From DASPWW01 sp963803425 (lineage in GTDB: Bacteria; Actinomycetota; Thermoleophilia; Solirubrobacterales; 70-9), in assembly GCA_963803425.1 (NCBI GenBank), contig CAWDMA010000003.1:558001-622000 (forward strand): a DNA stretch of 64,000 bases, written 5' to 3'. Below the pieces are notes generated by a model. That model was given only the letters and a program-made list of their open reading frames with translations. It was not told the DNA's origin and ran no database searches. This document shows, one piece after another, positions 34,822 through 43,894 of this stretch; within the stretch, counting starts at the first letter, position 1; every line of letters starts with the position of its first letter. The translations under genes were made by a program, and so were the position numbers.

Positions 34822-35747
34822 TGGGCGAGGACGAGCGCCGAGACGACGTGCCAGAGCAGGAGCCGCAGGCAGAGCAGCCTCCGGCGGAGCAGCCACCCGC
34901 CGAGGAGCCCGCCGCCGACCCCGCCGCACCCGGACCCGAAGCGGAGGAGGCTGCCCCAGACCCCGCCGCACCCGGACCCGAAGCGGAGGAGGCTGCCCCA
35001 GACCCCGCCGCGCCCGGACCCGCCGAGGAGCCCGCCGCCGACCCCGCCGCGCCCGGACCCGAAGCGGAGGACGCTGCCGCCGACCCCGCCGCGCCCGGAC
35101 CCGAAGCGGAGCAGCCCGCCGTCGACCCCGCCGCGCCCGGACGCGAAGCGGAGGACGCGGCAGGCCCTGACAAGAAGTCCGACCTGCCTCCCGGCGCCGA
35201 GCTCGAGCCGATCGCGATCGAGGAGGAGCGCGAGCTGAGCGCAGAGGAGCGCGCCCGGCGCGAGGCGGAGGCCGAGGAGCACGCCCGGCGCGAGGCGGAG
35301 GCGACGGCCGAGGCCGGCGAGGAGCCCACCCTGAGCAAGGCGACCATCTCGCTCGAGGGCGACGCGCGGGTTCGCGCCACCGGGAAGCGGAAGAGCTCGG
35401 TCGCCCGGGTGATCCTGCTTCCGGGCAAGGGAAAGTTCGAGGTCAACAACAGGGAGCTCGACAAGTACTTCCCCCGGCCCCTGCACCAGACGATCGCGCG
35501 CCAGGCGCTCGTCACCGCCGGGTACGAGGAGACTGTCGACGTTCGCGTCCGCGTGCACGGCGGCGGCGTCTCCGGTCAGGCGGGTGCGGTCCGGCACGGG
35601 GTGGCGAGGGCCCTGTGCGAGATCGACCCGGAGCTCCGCAAGGAGCTGAAGCGGCGCGGGATGCTGACCCGGGACGCGCGTCGCAAGGAGCGTCGCAAGG
35701 CGGGGCTGAAGAAGGCCCGCAAGCGACCCCAGTTCAGCAAGCGCTGA
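34821..35747 (+). CDS. rpsI: 30S ribosomal protein uS9 with a 180-residue N-terminal extension (308 aa)
   Basis: The C-terminal about 125 residues are a normal uS9 (RVRATGKRKSSVARVILLPG ... LTRDARRKERRKAGLKKARKRPQFSKR), whose tail reaches the P-site tRNA. Before it lies an acidic, Pro/Ala/Glu-rich extension of about 180 residues with six copies of DPAAPG(P/R)... and a charged helix (EEERELSAEERARREAEAEE). Some mycobacteria have a short N-terminal extension, but not of this size as far as I know. A GGAGG site fits the ATG at 34821; an internal start nearer the core is not obvious. The stop overlaps the presumed CTG start of glmM. Confidence 0.95.
   Translation: MGEDERRDDVPEQEPQAEQPPAEQPPAEEPAADPAAPGPEAEEAAPDPAAPGPEAEEAAPDPAAPGPAEEPAADPAAPGPEAEDAAADPAAPGPEAEQPAVDPAAPGREAEDAAGPDKKSDLPPGAELEPIAIEEERELSAEERARREAEAEEHARREAEATAEAGEEPTLSKATISLEGDARVRATGKRKSSVARVILLPGKGKFEVNNRELDKYFPRPLHQTIARQALVTAGYEETVDVRVRVHGGGVSGQAGAVRHGVARALCEIDPELRKELKRRGMLTRDARRKERRKAGLKKARKRPQFSKR
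34917..35166 (+). repeat. 42-bp in-frame tandem repeat in rpsI, six units
   Basis: Units begin at codons 33, 47, 61, 74, 88 and 102 (DPAAPG). Five of six contain the dispersed 15-bp core or a one-base variant (GGACCCGAAGCGGAG at 34932, 34974, 35055, 35097; exact core at 35139). The third unit is one codon short and lacks the core. Confidence 0.9.
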
Positions 35748-37066
35748 CTCGCAAGCTTTTCGGCACCGACGGCGTCCGCGGCAGGGTCGGCGATCTGCTC
35801 GACTCGGAGCTGGCGGTGGCGCTGGGCCGGGCCGCTGCCGCCGAGATCGGGCGCTCGCATGCGACGCGCCCTCAGGTCCTGATCGTCCGTGACACGCGTG
35901 AGTCGGGACCGATGCTGGAGGCGGCGCTCGCCTCGGGGGTCGCCGCCGCCGGGGGAGATGTCTACCTCGGCGGAGTCCTGCCGACCCCCGCCGCGTCGAT
36001 CCTGGCGCGCCGCCACGGGCTCGATCTCGCCGCCGTCGTGTCGGCCTCGCACAACCCCTGGCACGACAACGGGATCAAGTTCTTCGGCTCGACCGGGGTG
36101 AAGCTGGACGACGAGCTCGAGTCGCGGATCGAGCAACGCGTCACGGGCGCCTCGCTCCCCGCCACCGCGCAGGTGGGGCGGATCCGCACCCTCGAGGGCG
36201 CTCTGGAGGACTACCTGCGCGAGCTTGGAACCGCTTTCCCGCTCGACCTGTCCGGGCGCCGGGTGCTGCTCGACTGCGCCAACGGGGCGACCTTCCGGGC
36301 CGCGCCGATCGCGTTCGAGCGGCTCGGCGCCGAGGTCGTCGCCCACGGCGACCAGCCCGACGGGCGCAACATCAACGACAGATGCGGCGCAGTCCATCCG
36401 GAGCTGGCGGCAGCCCGGATCGAGCAGTCCGGAGCCGAGATCGGGTTCGCCTTCGACGGCGACGGAGACCGGGTGATCGCGATCGACCGCCGCGGCCGGG
36501 TCCGCGACGGCGACGAGATCGTCGCCCTGTGCGCCGCTTACCTGCGTCGGTCGGGCCGGCTCTCGGGGGGCGTCGCGGTGACGGTGATGACGAACTACGG
36601 CTTCCACGCCGCGATGCGCCGGTCCGGGGTCGAGGTGGCGGTCACCCGGGTCGGGGATCGTCACGTGATCGACGCGCTGATCGAGCGCGAGTGGGAGCTC
36701 GGCGGCGAGCAGTCGGGGCACGTGATCTGGACCGAGTTCGCCCCGACCGGAGACGGGATCGCCGCGGCGCTGCTGCTCGCCCAGGCGCTCGAGGGCGTCG
36801 ACCTAGCCGACGCGGTCGCGTTCGAGCGACTCCCACAGGCGCTCGTCAGCGTCGAGCTCACCGATCCCGACGCGCTCGAGGGCGCCGCCGGGCTGTGGCG
36901 GGCGGTGGAGGCCGAGGAGGCGGCGCTCCAGGGTCGCGGCCGGGTGCTGGTCAGGCCCTCCGGCACGGAGCCGGTGGTCCGCTTGATGGTCGAGGCTCCC
37001 GACGAGCGCGAATGCGAGCAGGTTCTCGCCCGGCTGGTCGAGGTCGCCGGGCGGGAGTTGCGCTAG
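35744..37066 (+). CDS. glmM: phosphoglucosamine mutase (440 aa)
   Basis: Interconverts glucosamine-6-P and glucosamine-1-P for UDP-GlcNAc synthesis. The phosphoserine loop (VSASHNPWHDNGIKFF), metal loop DGDGDR and phosphate-binding RPSGTEP are present, and KLFGTDGVRG is the expected N-terminus. No ATG, GTG or TTG lies near it; CTG 35744 overlaps the rpsI stop as CTGA, the same layout as HU/pyrF. Its product is made in step with GlmS, encoded next. Confidence 0.92.
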   Translation: MTRKLFGTDGVRGRVGDLLDSELAVALGRAAAAEIGRSHATRPQVLIVRDTRESGPMLEAALASGVAAAGGDVYLGGVLPTPAASILARRHGLDLAAVVSASHNPWHDNGIKFFGSTGVKLDDELESRIEQRVTGASLPATAQVGRIRTLEGALEDYLRELGTAFPLDLSGRRVLLDCANGATFRAAPIAFERLGAEVVAHGDQPDGRNINDRCGAVHPELAAARIEQSGAEIGFAFDGDGDRVIAIDRRGRVRDGDEIVALCAAYLRRSGRLSGGVAVTVMTNYGFHAAMRRSGVEVAVTRVGDRHVIDALIEREWELGGEQSGHVIWTEFAPTGDGIAAALLLAQALEGVDLADAVAFERLPQALVSVELTDPDALEGAAGLWRAVEAEEAALQGRGRVLVRPSGTEPVVRLMVEAPDERECEQVLARLVEVAGRELR

Positions 37067-37085
37067 CTATCGTCTTTCCCTTCCC

Positions 37086-38942
37086 ATGTGCGGCATCGTC
37101 GGATACGTGGGGGGGCGCCCCTGCCGGGACCTGCTGATCGCCGGCCTCGAGAAGCTCGAGTACCGAGGCTACGACTCGGCCGGCATCTCGCTGCTCGTCG
37201 ACGGGCGGATCGAGACGGTGCGGGCGGTCGGCAACCTCGCCAACCTCCGCGACGCGGTCAACAGCCCGAACGGGAAGGGGGCGGTCGCTGTCGCACAGAC
37301 GCCCGCGCGGATCGGCCTCGCCCACACGCGCTGGGCCACCCACGGCCGGGTCACCGAGGAGAACGCCCACCCGCACGGCGACTGCGACGACAACGTCCAC
37401 ATCGTCCTGAACGGGATCGTCGAGAACCACGCGGAGCTCCATCGCGAGCTCGAGGGCGAGGGTCACGCGTTCAGCTCCGAGACCGACGCCGAGATCGTCG
37501 CCCATCTGATCGAGCGCCAATACGACGGCGATCTGACCGACGCAGTCCGGCGCGCGTTCAACGACCTCCGCGGTCACTACGCGTTCGTCGCGATGCACGC
37601 GCAGCACCCCGGTGTGATCGTCGCCGCGCGCCGCGAGTGCCCCCTGGTGATCGGGCTCGGCGACGGAGAGACCTTCGTCGCCTCCGCGATCCCGGCCTTC
37701 CTCGCGCAGACCCGCAGGGTGGTGCTGATCGAGAACGGCGAGATCGTCACGATGGACTCCGAGGGAGCATCGATCACCGACGTCGAGGGAAGGCCTGTCG
37801 CGCGGGAGACCGAGGAGGTCACCTGGGACGAGGACGCGGCGGAGAAGTCCGGCTACCCGACCTTCATGCTGAAGGAGATCCACGAGCAGCCCGACGCCGT
37901 CGCGGAGACGATCGCGGACCGGCTCCCGGAGCTCGATCGCGTCGACCTCGACGAGCTGGAGCTCGATCCGGGCTGGCTCGCGGGGGTGCGGCGGATCGTG
38001 ATCGTGGCCTGCGGGACCTCCTACCACGCCGGCCTGGTCGGCCGGTACGCGATCGAGCAGTGGGCCCGGATCCCGGTCGAGATGGACATCGCGTCTGAGT
38101 ACCGCTACCGGGACCCGGTCGTCGGGTCGGACGACCTCGTGATCGGGATCACCCAGTCGGGTGAGACCGCGGACACGCTCGCCGCGATGCGGCTCGCCCG
38201 CGAACGCGGCGCGAAGGTGCTCGCGATCACGAACATCATGGGCAGTCAGGCGACCCGCGACGCCGACAGCGTCCTGTACACCCGCGCCGGCCTCGAGATC
38301 GGGGTCGCGGCGACGAAGACGTTCATCAGCCAGGTGGCGGCGATGTACGTGTTCGGGCTGTGGCTGGCGGGGCTGCGCGGGGCGCTCGACAGCAGCGAGC
38401 TGGAGCGCCTGATCGGCGAGCTGAAGCGGATCCCGTCGCAGATCGACGAGGTGCTCGAGTCGGCCGACGAGCGCGTCCGCGCGATCGCCCGCAGCCACCA
38501 CGAGCAGCGGTTCTTCCTGTACCTGGGGCGCAACATCGGCCTGCCGGTGTGCCTCGAGGGTGCGCTGAAGCTGAAGGAGATCTCCTACATCCCCACTGAC
38601 GCGTACGCGGCCGGGGAGATGAAGCACGGCCCGATCGCGCTGCTCGACGAGTCGACTCCGGTCGTGTGCGTCGCCACCGACAGCCCGGTGCTCGAGAAGA
38701 TGCTCTCCAACGTCGCCGAGGTGCGCGCCCGCGGCGCCGACGTGATCGCCGTGGCGACCGAGGGATCCGAGGTCGTGCCGGAGGTCGCCGACCAGACGAT
38801 CTTCGTCCCCCGCACCGACTGGATCCTGCAGCCGATCCTCGCGATTGTCCCGCTGCAGCTGCTCGCGTACCACATCGCCCGCCTGAACGGGCTCAACGTC
38901 GACCAGCCGCGCAACCTGGCGAAGACCGTCACGGTCGAATGA
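37086..38942 (+). CDS. glmS: glucosamine-6-phosphate synthase (618 aa)
   Basis: Glutamine-fructose-6-phosphate aminotransferase. The N-terminal nucleophile Cys follows the start (MCGIVGYVG), with HTRWATHG and NGIVENH in the glutaminase domain. Two SIS isomerase domains follow (VACGTSYHA, ITQSGETADTL, and GEMKHGPIAL) and the C-terminus ends with the family signature LAKTVTVE. No glmS ribozyme is visible in the 19-nt gap upstream. It works with the adjacent GlmM. Confidence 0.97.
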   Translation: MCGIVGYVGGRPCRDLLIAGLEKLEYRGYDSAGISLLVDGRIETVRAVGNLANLRDAVNSPNGKGAVAVAQTPARIGLAHTRWATHGRVTEENAHPHGDCDDNVHIVLNGIVENHAELHRELEGEGHAFSSETDAEIVAHLIERQYDGDLTDAVRRAFNDLRGHYAFVAMHAQHPGVIVAARRECPLVIGLGDGETFVASAIPAFLAQTRRVVLIENGEIVTMDSEGASITDVEGRPVARETEEVTWDEDAAEKSGYPTFMLKEIHEQPDAVAETIADRLPELDRVDLDELELDPGWLAGVRRIVIVACGTSYHAGLVGRYAIEQWARIPVEMDIASEYRYRDPVVGSDDLVIGITQSGETADTLAAMRLARERGAKVLAITNIMGSQATRDADSVLYTRAGLEIGVAATKTFISQVAAMYVFGLWLAGLRGALDSSELERLIGELKRIPSQIDEVLESADERVRAIARSHHEQRFFLYLGRNIGLPVCLEGALKLKEISYIPTDAYAAGEMKHGPIALLDESTPVVCVATDSPVLEKMLSNVAEVRARGADVIAVATEGSEVVPEVADQTIFVPRTDWILQPILAIVPLQLLAYHIARLNGLNVDQPRNLAKTVTVE

Positions 38943-38976
38943 GGCCGGCGATCGAGGCGGCGGAGAGCCCGCAGCG

Positions 38977-39336
38977 ATGAGCGCCGGCGTCGGGATCGAC
39001 CTGATCGAAGTGGACCGGATCGAGCGGGCGCTGCAGCGCTACCCGAGGCTCGCCGGCCGCCTGTTCAGCGACGACGAGCTCGCCTACTGCAGCCGCCACG
39101 GCCGGCCCGCGCGCCACCTCGCCGCCAGATTCGCCGCGAAGGAGGCGGCGGTGAAGGCGCTCGGGCTCGACCACTTCACACCCCGCTCGATCGAGGTCGT
39201 CGAGGGCCGTCCGCCGACCCTGCGGCTGCACGGCCGCGCCGCCGAGCTCGCGCGCGAGCGTCGCGTGGAGCTGAGCCTGTCGCTCACACACGCGCGCGAG
39301 ATCGCCGCAGCGGTCGTCGTCGCCGACGCGGCGTAG
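38977..39336 (+). CDS. acpS: holo-[acyl-carrier-protein] synthase (119 aa)
   Basis: Transfers 4'-phosphopantetheine to ACP. GIDLIEVDRIERAL (metal-binding Asp) and RFAAKEAAVKALG (catalytic Glu/Lys) are the two AcpS signatures. Length is normal. It lies between glmS and nnr, as in many actinobacteria. Confidence 0.94.
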   Translation: MSAGVGIDLIEVDRIERALQRYPRLAGRLFSDDELAYCSRHGRPARHLAARFAAKEAAVKALGLDHFTPRSIEVVEGRPPTLRLHGRAAELARERRVELSLSLTHAREIAAAVVVADAA

Positions 39337-39352
39337 GCTGGTCGCCGTACCG

Positions 39353-40870
39353 ATGTTGGAGCCGTGGCTCGAGGGCGTGTACGACGCCGCCAGGATGCGC
39401 GAGACCGATCGCTGGGCGATCGAGGATCAGGGGGTCCCATCCCTCGAGCTGATGGAGGCCGCCGGCGCCGCGACCGCGGCAGCCGCTGGCGAGGCGGCTC
39501 GCTCGGGCCCCGTCCGGGTCGTGTGCGGGAAGGGCAACAACGCCGGGGACGGGCTGGTCGCGGCGCGGCGCCTGGCCGAGACGGGGTACGACGTGGAGGT
39601 CCTGCTGCTGTGGCCGGGGGCGGAGCTGTCGGGGGACGCCGCCGCCAACCTGGAGCGCTGCCCGGCACCGGTCCTCGAGGTCTCCGCGGATGCGATCGGC
39701 GGCGCCGTGGACGGCTCCGGCGTGGTGGTCGACGCGATCTTCGGGACCGGGTTCAGCGGCGCGCCGCGCCCGCCCGCGGACGCCGCGATCGACGCGATCA
39801 ACGTCACCGGGGCGCCGGTGGTGGCCGCGGACATCGCCTCGGGGGTGGATGCGTCCACCGGCGAGACGGGCGGGGCCGCCGTCCGCGCCGCCCTCACGGT
39901 CAGCTTCCACGCCGCCAAGCTCGGCCACTGGATCGCGCCCGGGAAAACCCACACCGGAGCGCTGCGGGTGGTCGAGATCGGGATCCCGCCGGGCGCCCCC
40001 GCTGAGCCCGCGGCCGGGTTGATCGCGCCGGAGGTGCTCGCGCTCGCCCCCCGCCGTGGCGCCTCCTCGACCAAGTTCAGCTCCGGCCAGGTGCTCGTCG
40101 CCGGCGGATCCCGCGGCCTCACAGGCGCGGTCTGCATGTGCTCGGAGGCGGCGATCCGGGCGGGCGCGGGGTACGCGACGGCGGCCGTGCCGAGCGCCGT
40201 CCAGGACGTCGTCGCCGCAAAGCTGACCGAGGTGATGACGAGGGGGTGCGCGGGCGCCGGCGGCAGCCTCGGCTCCGAGGCGGCCGGCGAGATCCTGGAG
40301 CTCGCCGGGCGGGCCGCGGCGGTGGCGCTGGGTCCCGGCCTGGGCCGCACGGACGATGCGCTCGAGCTTGCGCGCTCGCTCGCCCAGGCGGTGACCGCGC
40401 CGCTCTTGCTCGACGCCGACGGGCTCAACGCGCACGCCGGGCGGCTCGAGTCGCTCGCCGCGCGCGCGGCGCCGACGGTGCTCACCCCCCACGCGGGGGA
40501 GCTCGCCCGGCTGCTCGAGTCCGATTCGGACGAGGTCTCCGCGCACCGCCTTCGCGACGCGCGCGAGGCCTCGCGGCGGAGCGGCGCGGTCGTCGTGCTG
40601 AAGGGCGACGACACGATCGTCGCCGACGGCGACCGGGTCGCGATCAACCGGGTCTCGTGCCCGGCGCTCGCCACCGCCGGCACCGGCGACGTGCTCTCGG
40701 GCGTGATCTCGGCGCTGCTCGCCCGCGGGATGGAGCCGTTCGCGGCCGCATCGGCCGGCGTGCTCGCGCACGCCCGCGCGGGACGGGCGGCGGCGGAGCG
40801 GGTCGGCGCCGAGTCCGTGATCGCCACCGACGTGATCGAGGCCGTCCCCGCCGGTCTGGCGGCGGCGTGA
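39353..40870 (+). CDS. nnr: bifunctional NAD(P)H-hydrate epimerase / ADP-dependent dehydratase (505 aa)
   Basis: Repairs hydrated NAD(P)H. The N-terminal YjeF domain has VCGKGNNAGDGLVAARRL and DAIFGTGFSG; the C-terminal ribokinase-like dehydratase (YjeF C-terminal domain) has LLDADGLNAHAG, LTPHAGELARLL and ATAGTGDVLSGVI. The fused form is usual in bacteria. Its stop overlaps the GTG start of alr (GTGA), so they are co-translated. Confidence 0.95.
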   Translation: MLEPWLEGVYDAARMRETDRWAIEDQGVPSLELMEAAGAATAAAAGEAARSGPVRVVCGKGNNAGDGLVAARRLAETGYDVEVLLLWPGAELSGDAAANLERCPAPVLEVSADAIGGAVDGSGVVVDAIFGTGFSGAPRPPADAAIDAINVTGAPVVAADIASGVDASTGETGGAAVRAALTVSFHAAKLGHWIAPGKTHTGALRVVEIGIPPGAPAEPAAGLIAPEVLALAPRRGASSTKFSSGQVLVAGGSRGLTGAVCMCSEAAIRAGAGYATAAVPSAVQDVVAAKLTEVMTRGCAGAGGSLGSEAAGEILELAGRAAAVALGPGLGRTDDALELARSLAQAVTAPLLLDADGLNAHAGRLESLAARAAPTVLTPHAGELARLLESDSDEVSAHRLRDAREASRRSGAVVVLKGDDTIVADGDRVAINRVSCPALATAGTGDVLSGVISALLARGMEPFAAASAGVLAHARAGRAAAERVGAESVIATDVIEAVPAGLAAA

Positions 40871-42051
40871 GCGCCGCGCCCGGCGGGCGCGCGCCGGTAT
40901 ACCGCGCGATCGCCAACATCAGCCCCACCGCGATCACCCGGAACGCCCGCCGCCTGCTCGGCGAGCTGGACGCGGGCGCCACCCTGTGCGCGGTCGTGAA
41001 GGCCGACGGGTACGGGCACGGCGCCGCGGAGGCCGCGTGGGCGGCGCTCGAGGGCGGTGCCGGATGGCTCGCCGTCGCCACCCCCGCGGAGGCGGCGCCG
41101 CTCCGGATCGAGCATCCCAACACCCCGATCCTGGTGATGGGAGCGCTGACCACCGGCGGCGCATCGCCCAACGACCTCGAGGCGGCGCTCGCCGCCCGCG
41201 CCGACGTCGCCGTGTGGCACCCCGAGTTCCTCGACCGGGTGGCGGAGCTGGGCGGGAGCGCGGTGGCGCGACCGCGGGTGCACGTCAAGTACGACACCGG
41301 GATGGGCAGGCTCGGCCAGTCGGACCCAGCCGCGGTGCGCGAGATGGTCGCAAGCGCGGCTGCCGACGATCGGATCGAGCTGGTCGGGCTGTGGACCCAC
41401 TTCGCGACCGCGGACGAGCGGGACTCGACCTACTTCGACGAGCAGCTCGCCCGCTTCCGGGAGCTCGCCGTGCCGCTGAAGGAGGAGTACCCGCTGCTGA
41501 TGCTGCACGCGGCGAACAGCGCTGCGACGCTGCGCGACCGCGAGTCGCACTTCGACATGGTCCGGTGCGGGGTGGCGCTGTACGGGCTCGACCCGTTCCA
41601 GTCCGATCCCACCGCGCTCGGTCTGCAGCCGGCCCTGGAGCTGCACACGCACGTCGCCGCCGTGAAGCGGTTCCGGGAGGGCGCGAGCGCGGGCTACGGT
41701 CGCACGTGGCGGGCGCCGCGGGACACGTGGGTGGGCGTGCTCCCGATCGGGTACGGCGACGGCGTCCGGCGCGCGCTCGGCAACAACGCCGACGCGCTGG
41801 TCGGCGGGAGGCGTTACCCGCTGGTCGGGACGATCTCGATGGACAACGTCACGATCGACCTAGGACCCGAGACGGACGTCGAGCCCGGTGCCCGGGCCAT
41901 GTTGATCGGCGCGCAGGGTGACGAGCGGATCCTCGCCGAGGAGCTCGCCCGCCGGCTCGGCACGATCAACTACGAGATCACCACCGGCCTGACCGCGCGG
42001 GTCGACCGCGCCACCGTCGACGAGCCCACCGACGAGCGCGAGCCGGGGTGA
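40867..42051 (+). CDS. alr: alanine racemase (394 aa)
   Basis: A PLP enzyme that makes D-Ala for peptidoglycan. The PLP lysine is in AVVKADGYGHGA, the second catalytic Tyr in SAGYGRTW, and the substrate loop around TISMDNVTID is intact. Length is normal. GTG 40867 overlaps the nnr stop, and its own stop overlaps the GTG of the next gene. Confidence 0.95.
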   Translation: MSAAPGGRAPVYRAIANISPTAITRNARRLLGELDAGATLCAVVKADGYGHGAAEAAWAALEGGAGWLAVATPAEAAPLRIEHPNTPILVMGALTTGGASPNDLEAALAARADVAVWHPEFLDRVAELGGSAVARPRVHVKYDTGMGRLGQSDPAAVREMVASAAADDRIELVGLWTHFATADERDSTYFDEQLARFRELAVPLKEEYPLLMLHAANSAATLRDRESHFDMVRCGVALYGLDPFQSDPTALGLQPALELHTHVAAVKRFREGASAGYGRTWRAPRDTWVGVLPIGYGDGVRRALGNNADALVGGRRYPLVGTISMDNVTIDLGPETDVEPGARAMLIGAQGDERILAEELARRLGTINYEITTGLTARVDRATVDEPTDEREPG

Positions 42052-43472
42052 GCCGCGCGGCCGAGGTCGGCGAGCGTCTGGCCGCGTCCCCTGCGGCGGC
42101 GGCGCGGGAGGCGCTCGGGGGGATCGATGCGTGGATCGTCGGCGGCGCCGTCCGGGACGCGCTGATGGGCCGCGACGTGATGGACGTCGACATCGCGGTC
42201 CGGGGCGACGCGGCGGAGGCGGCCCGGGCGGTGGCGAGATCCGCTCGGGCGCGCGCGTTCGAGCTCTCCGGGGAGCGGGGGATGTGGCGGATCCAGTCCC
42301 GGGACGGCGCCTGGCACCTGGACGTGATCGCGCTCCGCGGCGACACGATCGAGGCCGACCTCGGCGCCCGCGACTTCACCCTGAACTCGATCGCGATCCC
42401 GCTCGGCGGCGGCGAGCTGATCGACACCCACGGCGGGATCGCCGACCTCGGCCGGAGGCTGCTCCGGTCGGTCGGCGAGCGCAGCTTCGAGGACGACCCG
42501 CTCCGCATCCTGCGCGCCGCGAGGCTGGGCGCGGCGCTCAGTCTCGAGATCGACCCGGCCACGGCGGAGCTCGCCCGGGCGTCCGCCCCGCGCGCCGCCG
42601 AGCCGGCGGGGGAGCGCCAGCTCGGCGAGCTGCGGCAGCTCATCGCCGGCCCGGATCCGCTCCGAGGGCTGGAGCTGATGGACGAGCTCGGCGCAACAGC
42701 CGCGGTGCTCCCCGAGCTCGACGCGCTCCACGGCGTGGAGCAGAACCCCTACCACCAGTTCGACGTCCACGGGCACACGCTCGAGGTGCTGCGCCAGGCG
42801 ATCCAGTTGGAGGGGGACCTGGACGAGCGGTTCGGCGACCGGGCGGCGGAGATCGCGGCCCTGCTCGACGAGCCGCTCGGCGATGAGCTCACCCGGGCAG
42901 AAGGGCTCCGGTTCGGGGCCCTGTTCCACGACCTCGGCAAGCCCGAGACCCGCGCGGTGGCGCCCAACGGCCGCGTTCTGTTCATCGGGCACGACGAGGT
43001 GGGGGTGCGGATGATCGGGGAGATCTGCGAGCGGCTGCGCGCCGGACGTCGGCTCACCTCCTTCCTGCAATCGCTTACCAGCAACCACCTGCTGCTCGGC
43101 TTCCTCGTCCACGAGCGGCCGCTGTCGCGCCGGCAGGTGTACGAGTACCTGGTCGCCACCGAGCCGGAGTCCGTCGATGTCACCCTGCTCACGGTCGCCG
43201 ACCGGCTCGCCACCCAGGGCCCGCGGACCCGGCCCGAGGCGATCTCGTCCCACCTCGACCTGGCGCGGGAGATGGTCGGCGCGGCGCTCGATTGGCGGCG
43301 GGCCGGGCCCCCGGCCCCCGCGATCCGGGGGGACGAGCTCGCCGCCGAGCTCGGGATCGAGCCGGGGCCCGAGCTCGGTCGCGTGCTCGAGGAGATCCGG
43401 GCGGCGCAGTTCGCCGGCGAGATCACAGGCCGCGAGGGCGCGGTGGCGCTCGCCCGACGGCTCGTCCAATAG
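42048..43472 (+). CDS. cca: CCA-adding/poly(A) polymerase family nucleotidyltransferase with HD domain (474 aa)
   Basis: The N-terminal class II nucleotidyltransferase head has VGGAVRDALMG and the DVD metal pair, then DFTLNSIAI and DPLRILRAARLG (RxxR). The C-terminal HD domain has HTLEVL and LFHDLGKPE. This architecture fits CCA tRNA nucleotidyltransferase; poly(A) polymerase is the alternative. GTG 42048 overlaps the alr stop by 4 nt. Confidence 0.92.
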   Translation: MSRAAEVGERLAASPAAAAREALGGIDAWIVGGAVRDALMGRDVMDVDIAVRGDAAEAARAVARSARARAFELSGERGMWRIQSRDGAWHLDVIALRGDTIEADLGARDFTLNSIAIPLGGGELIDTHGGIADLGRRLLRSVGERSFEDDPLRILRAARLGAALSLEIDPATAELARASAPRAAEPAGERQLGELRQLIAGPDPLRGLELMDELGATAAVLPELDALHGVEQNPYHQFDVHGHTLEVLRQAIQLEGDLDERFGDRAAEIAALLDEPLGDELTRAEGLRFGALFHDLGKPETRAVAPNGRVLFIGHDEVGVRMIGEICERLRAGRRLTSFLQSLTSNHLLLGFLVHERPLSRRQVYEYLVATEPESVDVTLLTVADRLATQGPRTRPEAISSHLDLAREMVGAALDWRRAGPPAPAIRGDELAAELGIEPGPELGRVLEEIRAAQFAGEITGREGAVALARRLVQ

Positions 43473-43894
43473 TGTCCGCCTCCGTGGCGGACGAGTGCAT
43501 CTTCTGCGGGATCGTCGCCGGCGACCTCCCGGCCGAGGTCGTCGACTCCGACGAGCACACGGTCGCGTTCATGGACATCAACCCGGCGACGACCGGTCAC
43601 GCGCTGGTGATCCCGCGCTCGCACGCCGCCGACCTGATCGAGACTCCCGACGAGGACCTGGAGCGGACGATGCTCGCGGCGCGGCGGCTGGCCCGGCAGA
43701 TGGACGAGACGCTCGAGCCGGCGGGGTTCAACATCCTGAACGCGTGCCGCTCCGCGGCGTGGCAGACCGTGTTCCACTACCACCTGCATGTGATCCCGCG
43801 CTACGAGGGCGACCCGCTGAAGTTGCCGTGGATCCCGCGCGGCGCCGAGGGCGACGAGATCGCCGCGACGGCGAGGAGGATCAGAGGCGAATGA
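43472..43894 (+). CDS. HIT-family hydrolase (140 aa)
   Basis: The histidine triad HYHLHVIPR is intact, and the start (DECIFCGIVAGDLPAEVV) plus NPATTGHALVIPRSHA are typical of HINT-like adenosine-phosphate hydrolases. GTG 43472 overlaps the preceding stop; GTG 43484 would shorten it by four residues. The stop overlaps the next gene's ATG. Confidence 0.92.
   Translation: MSASVADECIFCGIVAGDLPAEVVDSDEHTVAFMDINPATTGHALVIPRSHAADLIETPDEDLERTMLAARRLARQMDETLEPAGFNILNACRSAAWQTVFHYHLHVIPRYEGDPLKLPWIPRGAEGDEIAATARRIRGE

Noticed and set aside
37067..37085. glmS ribozyme
   Set aside because: The gap upstream of glmS is 19 nt, far too short.
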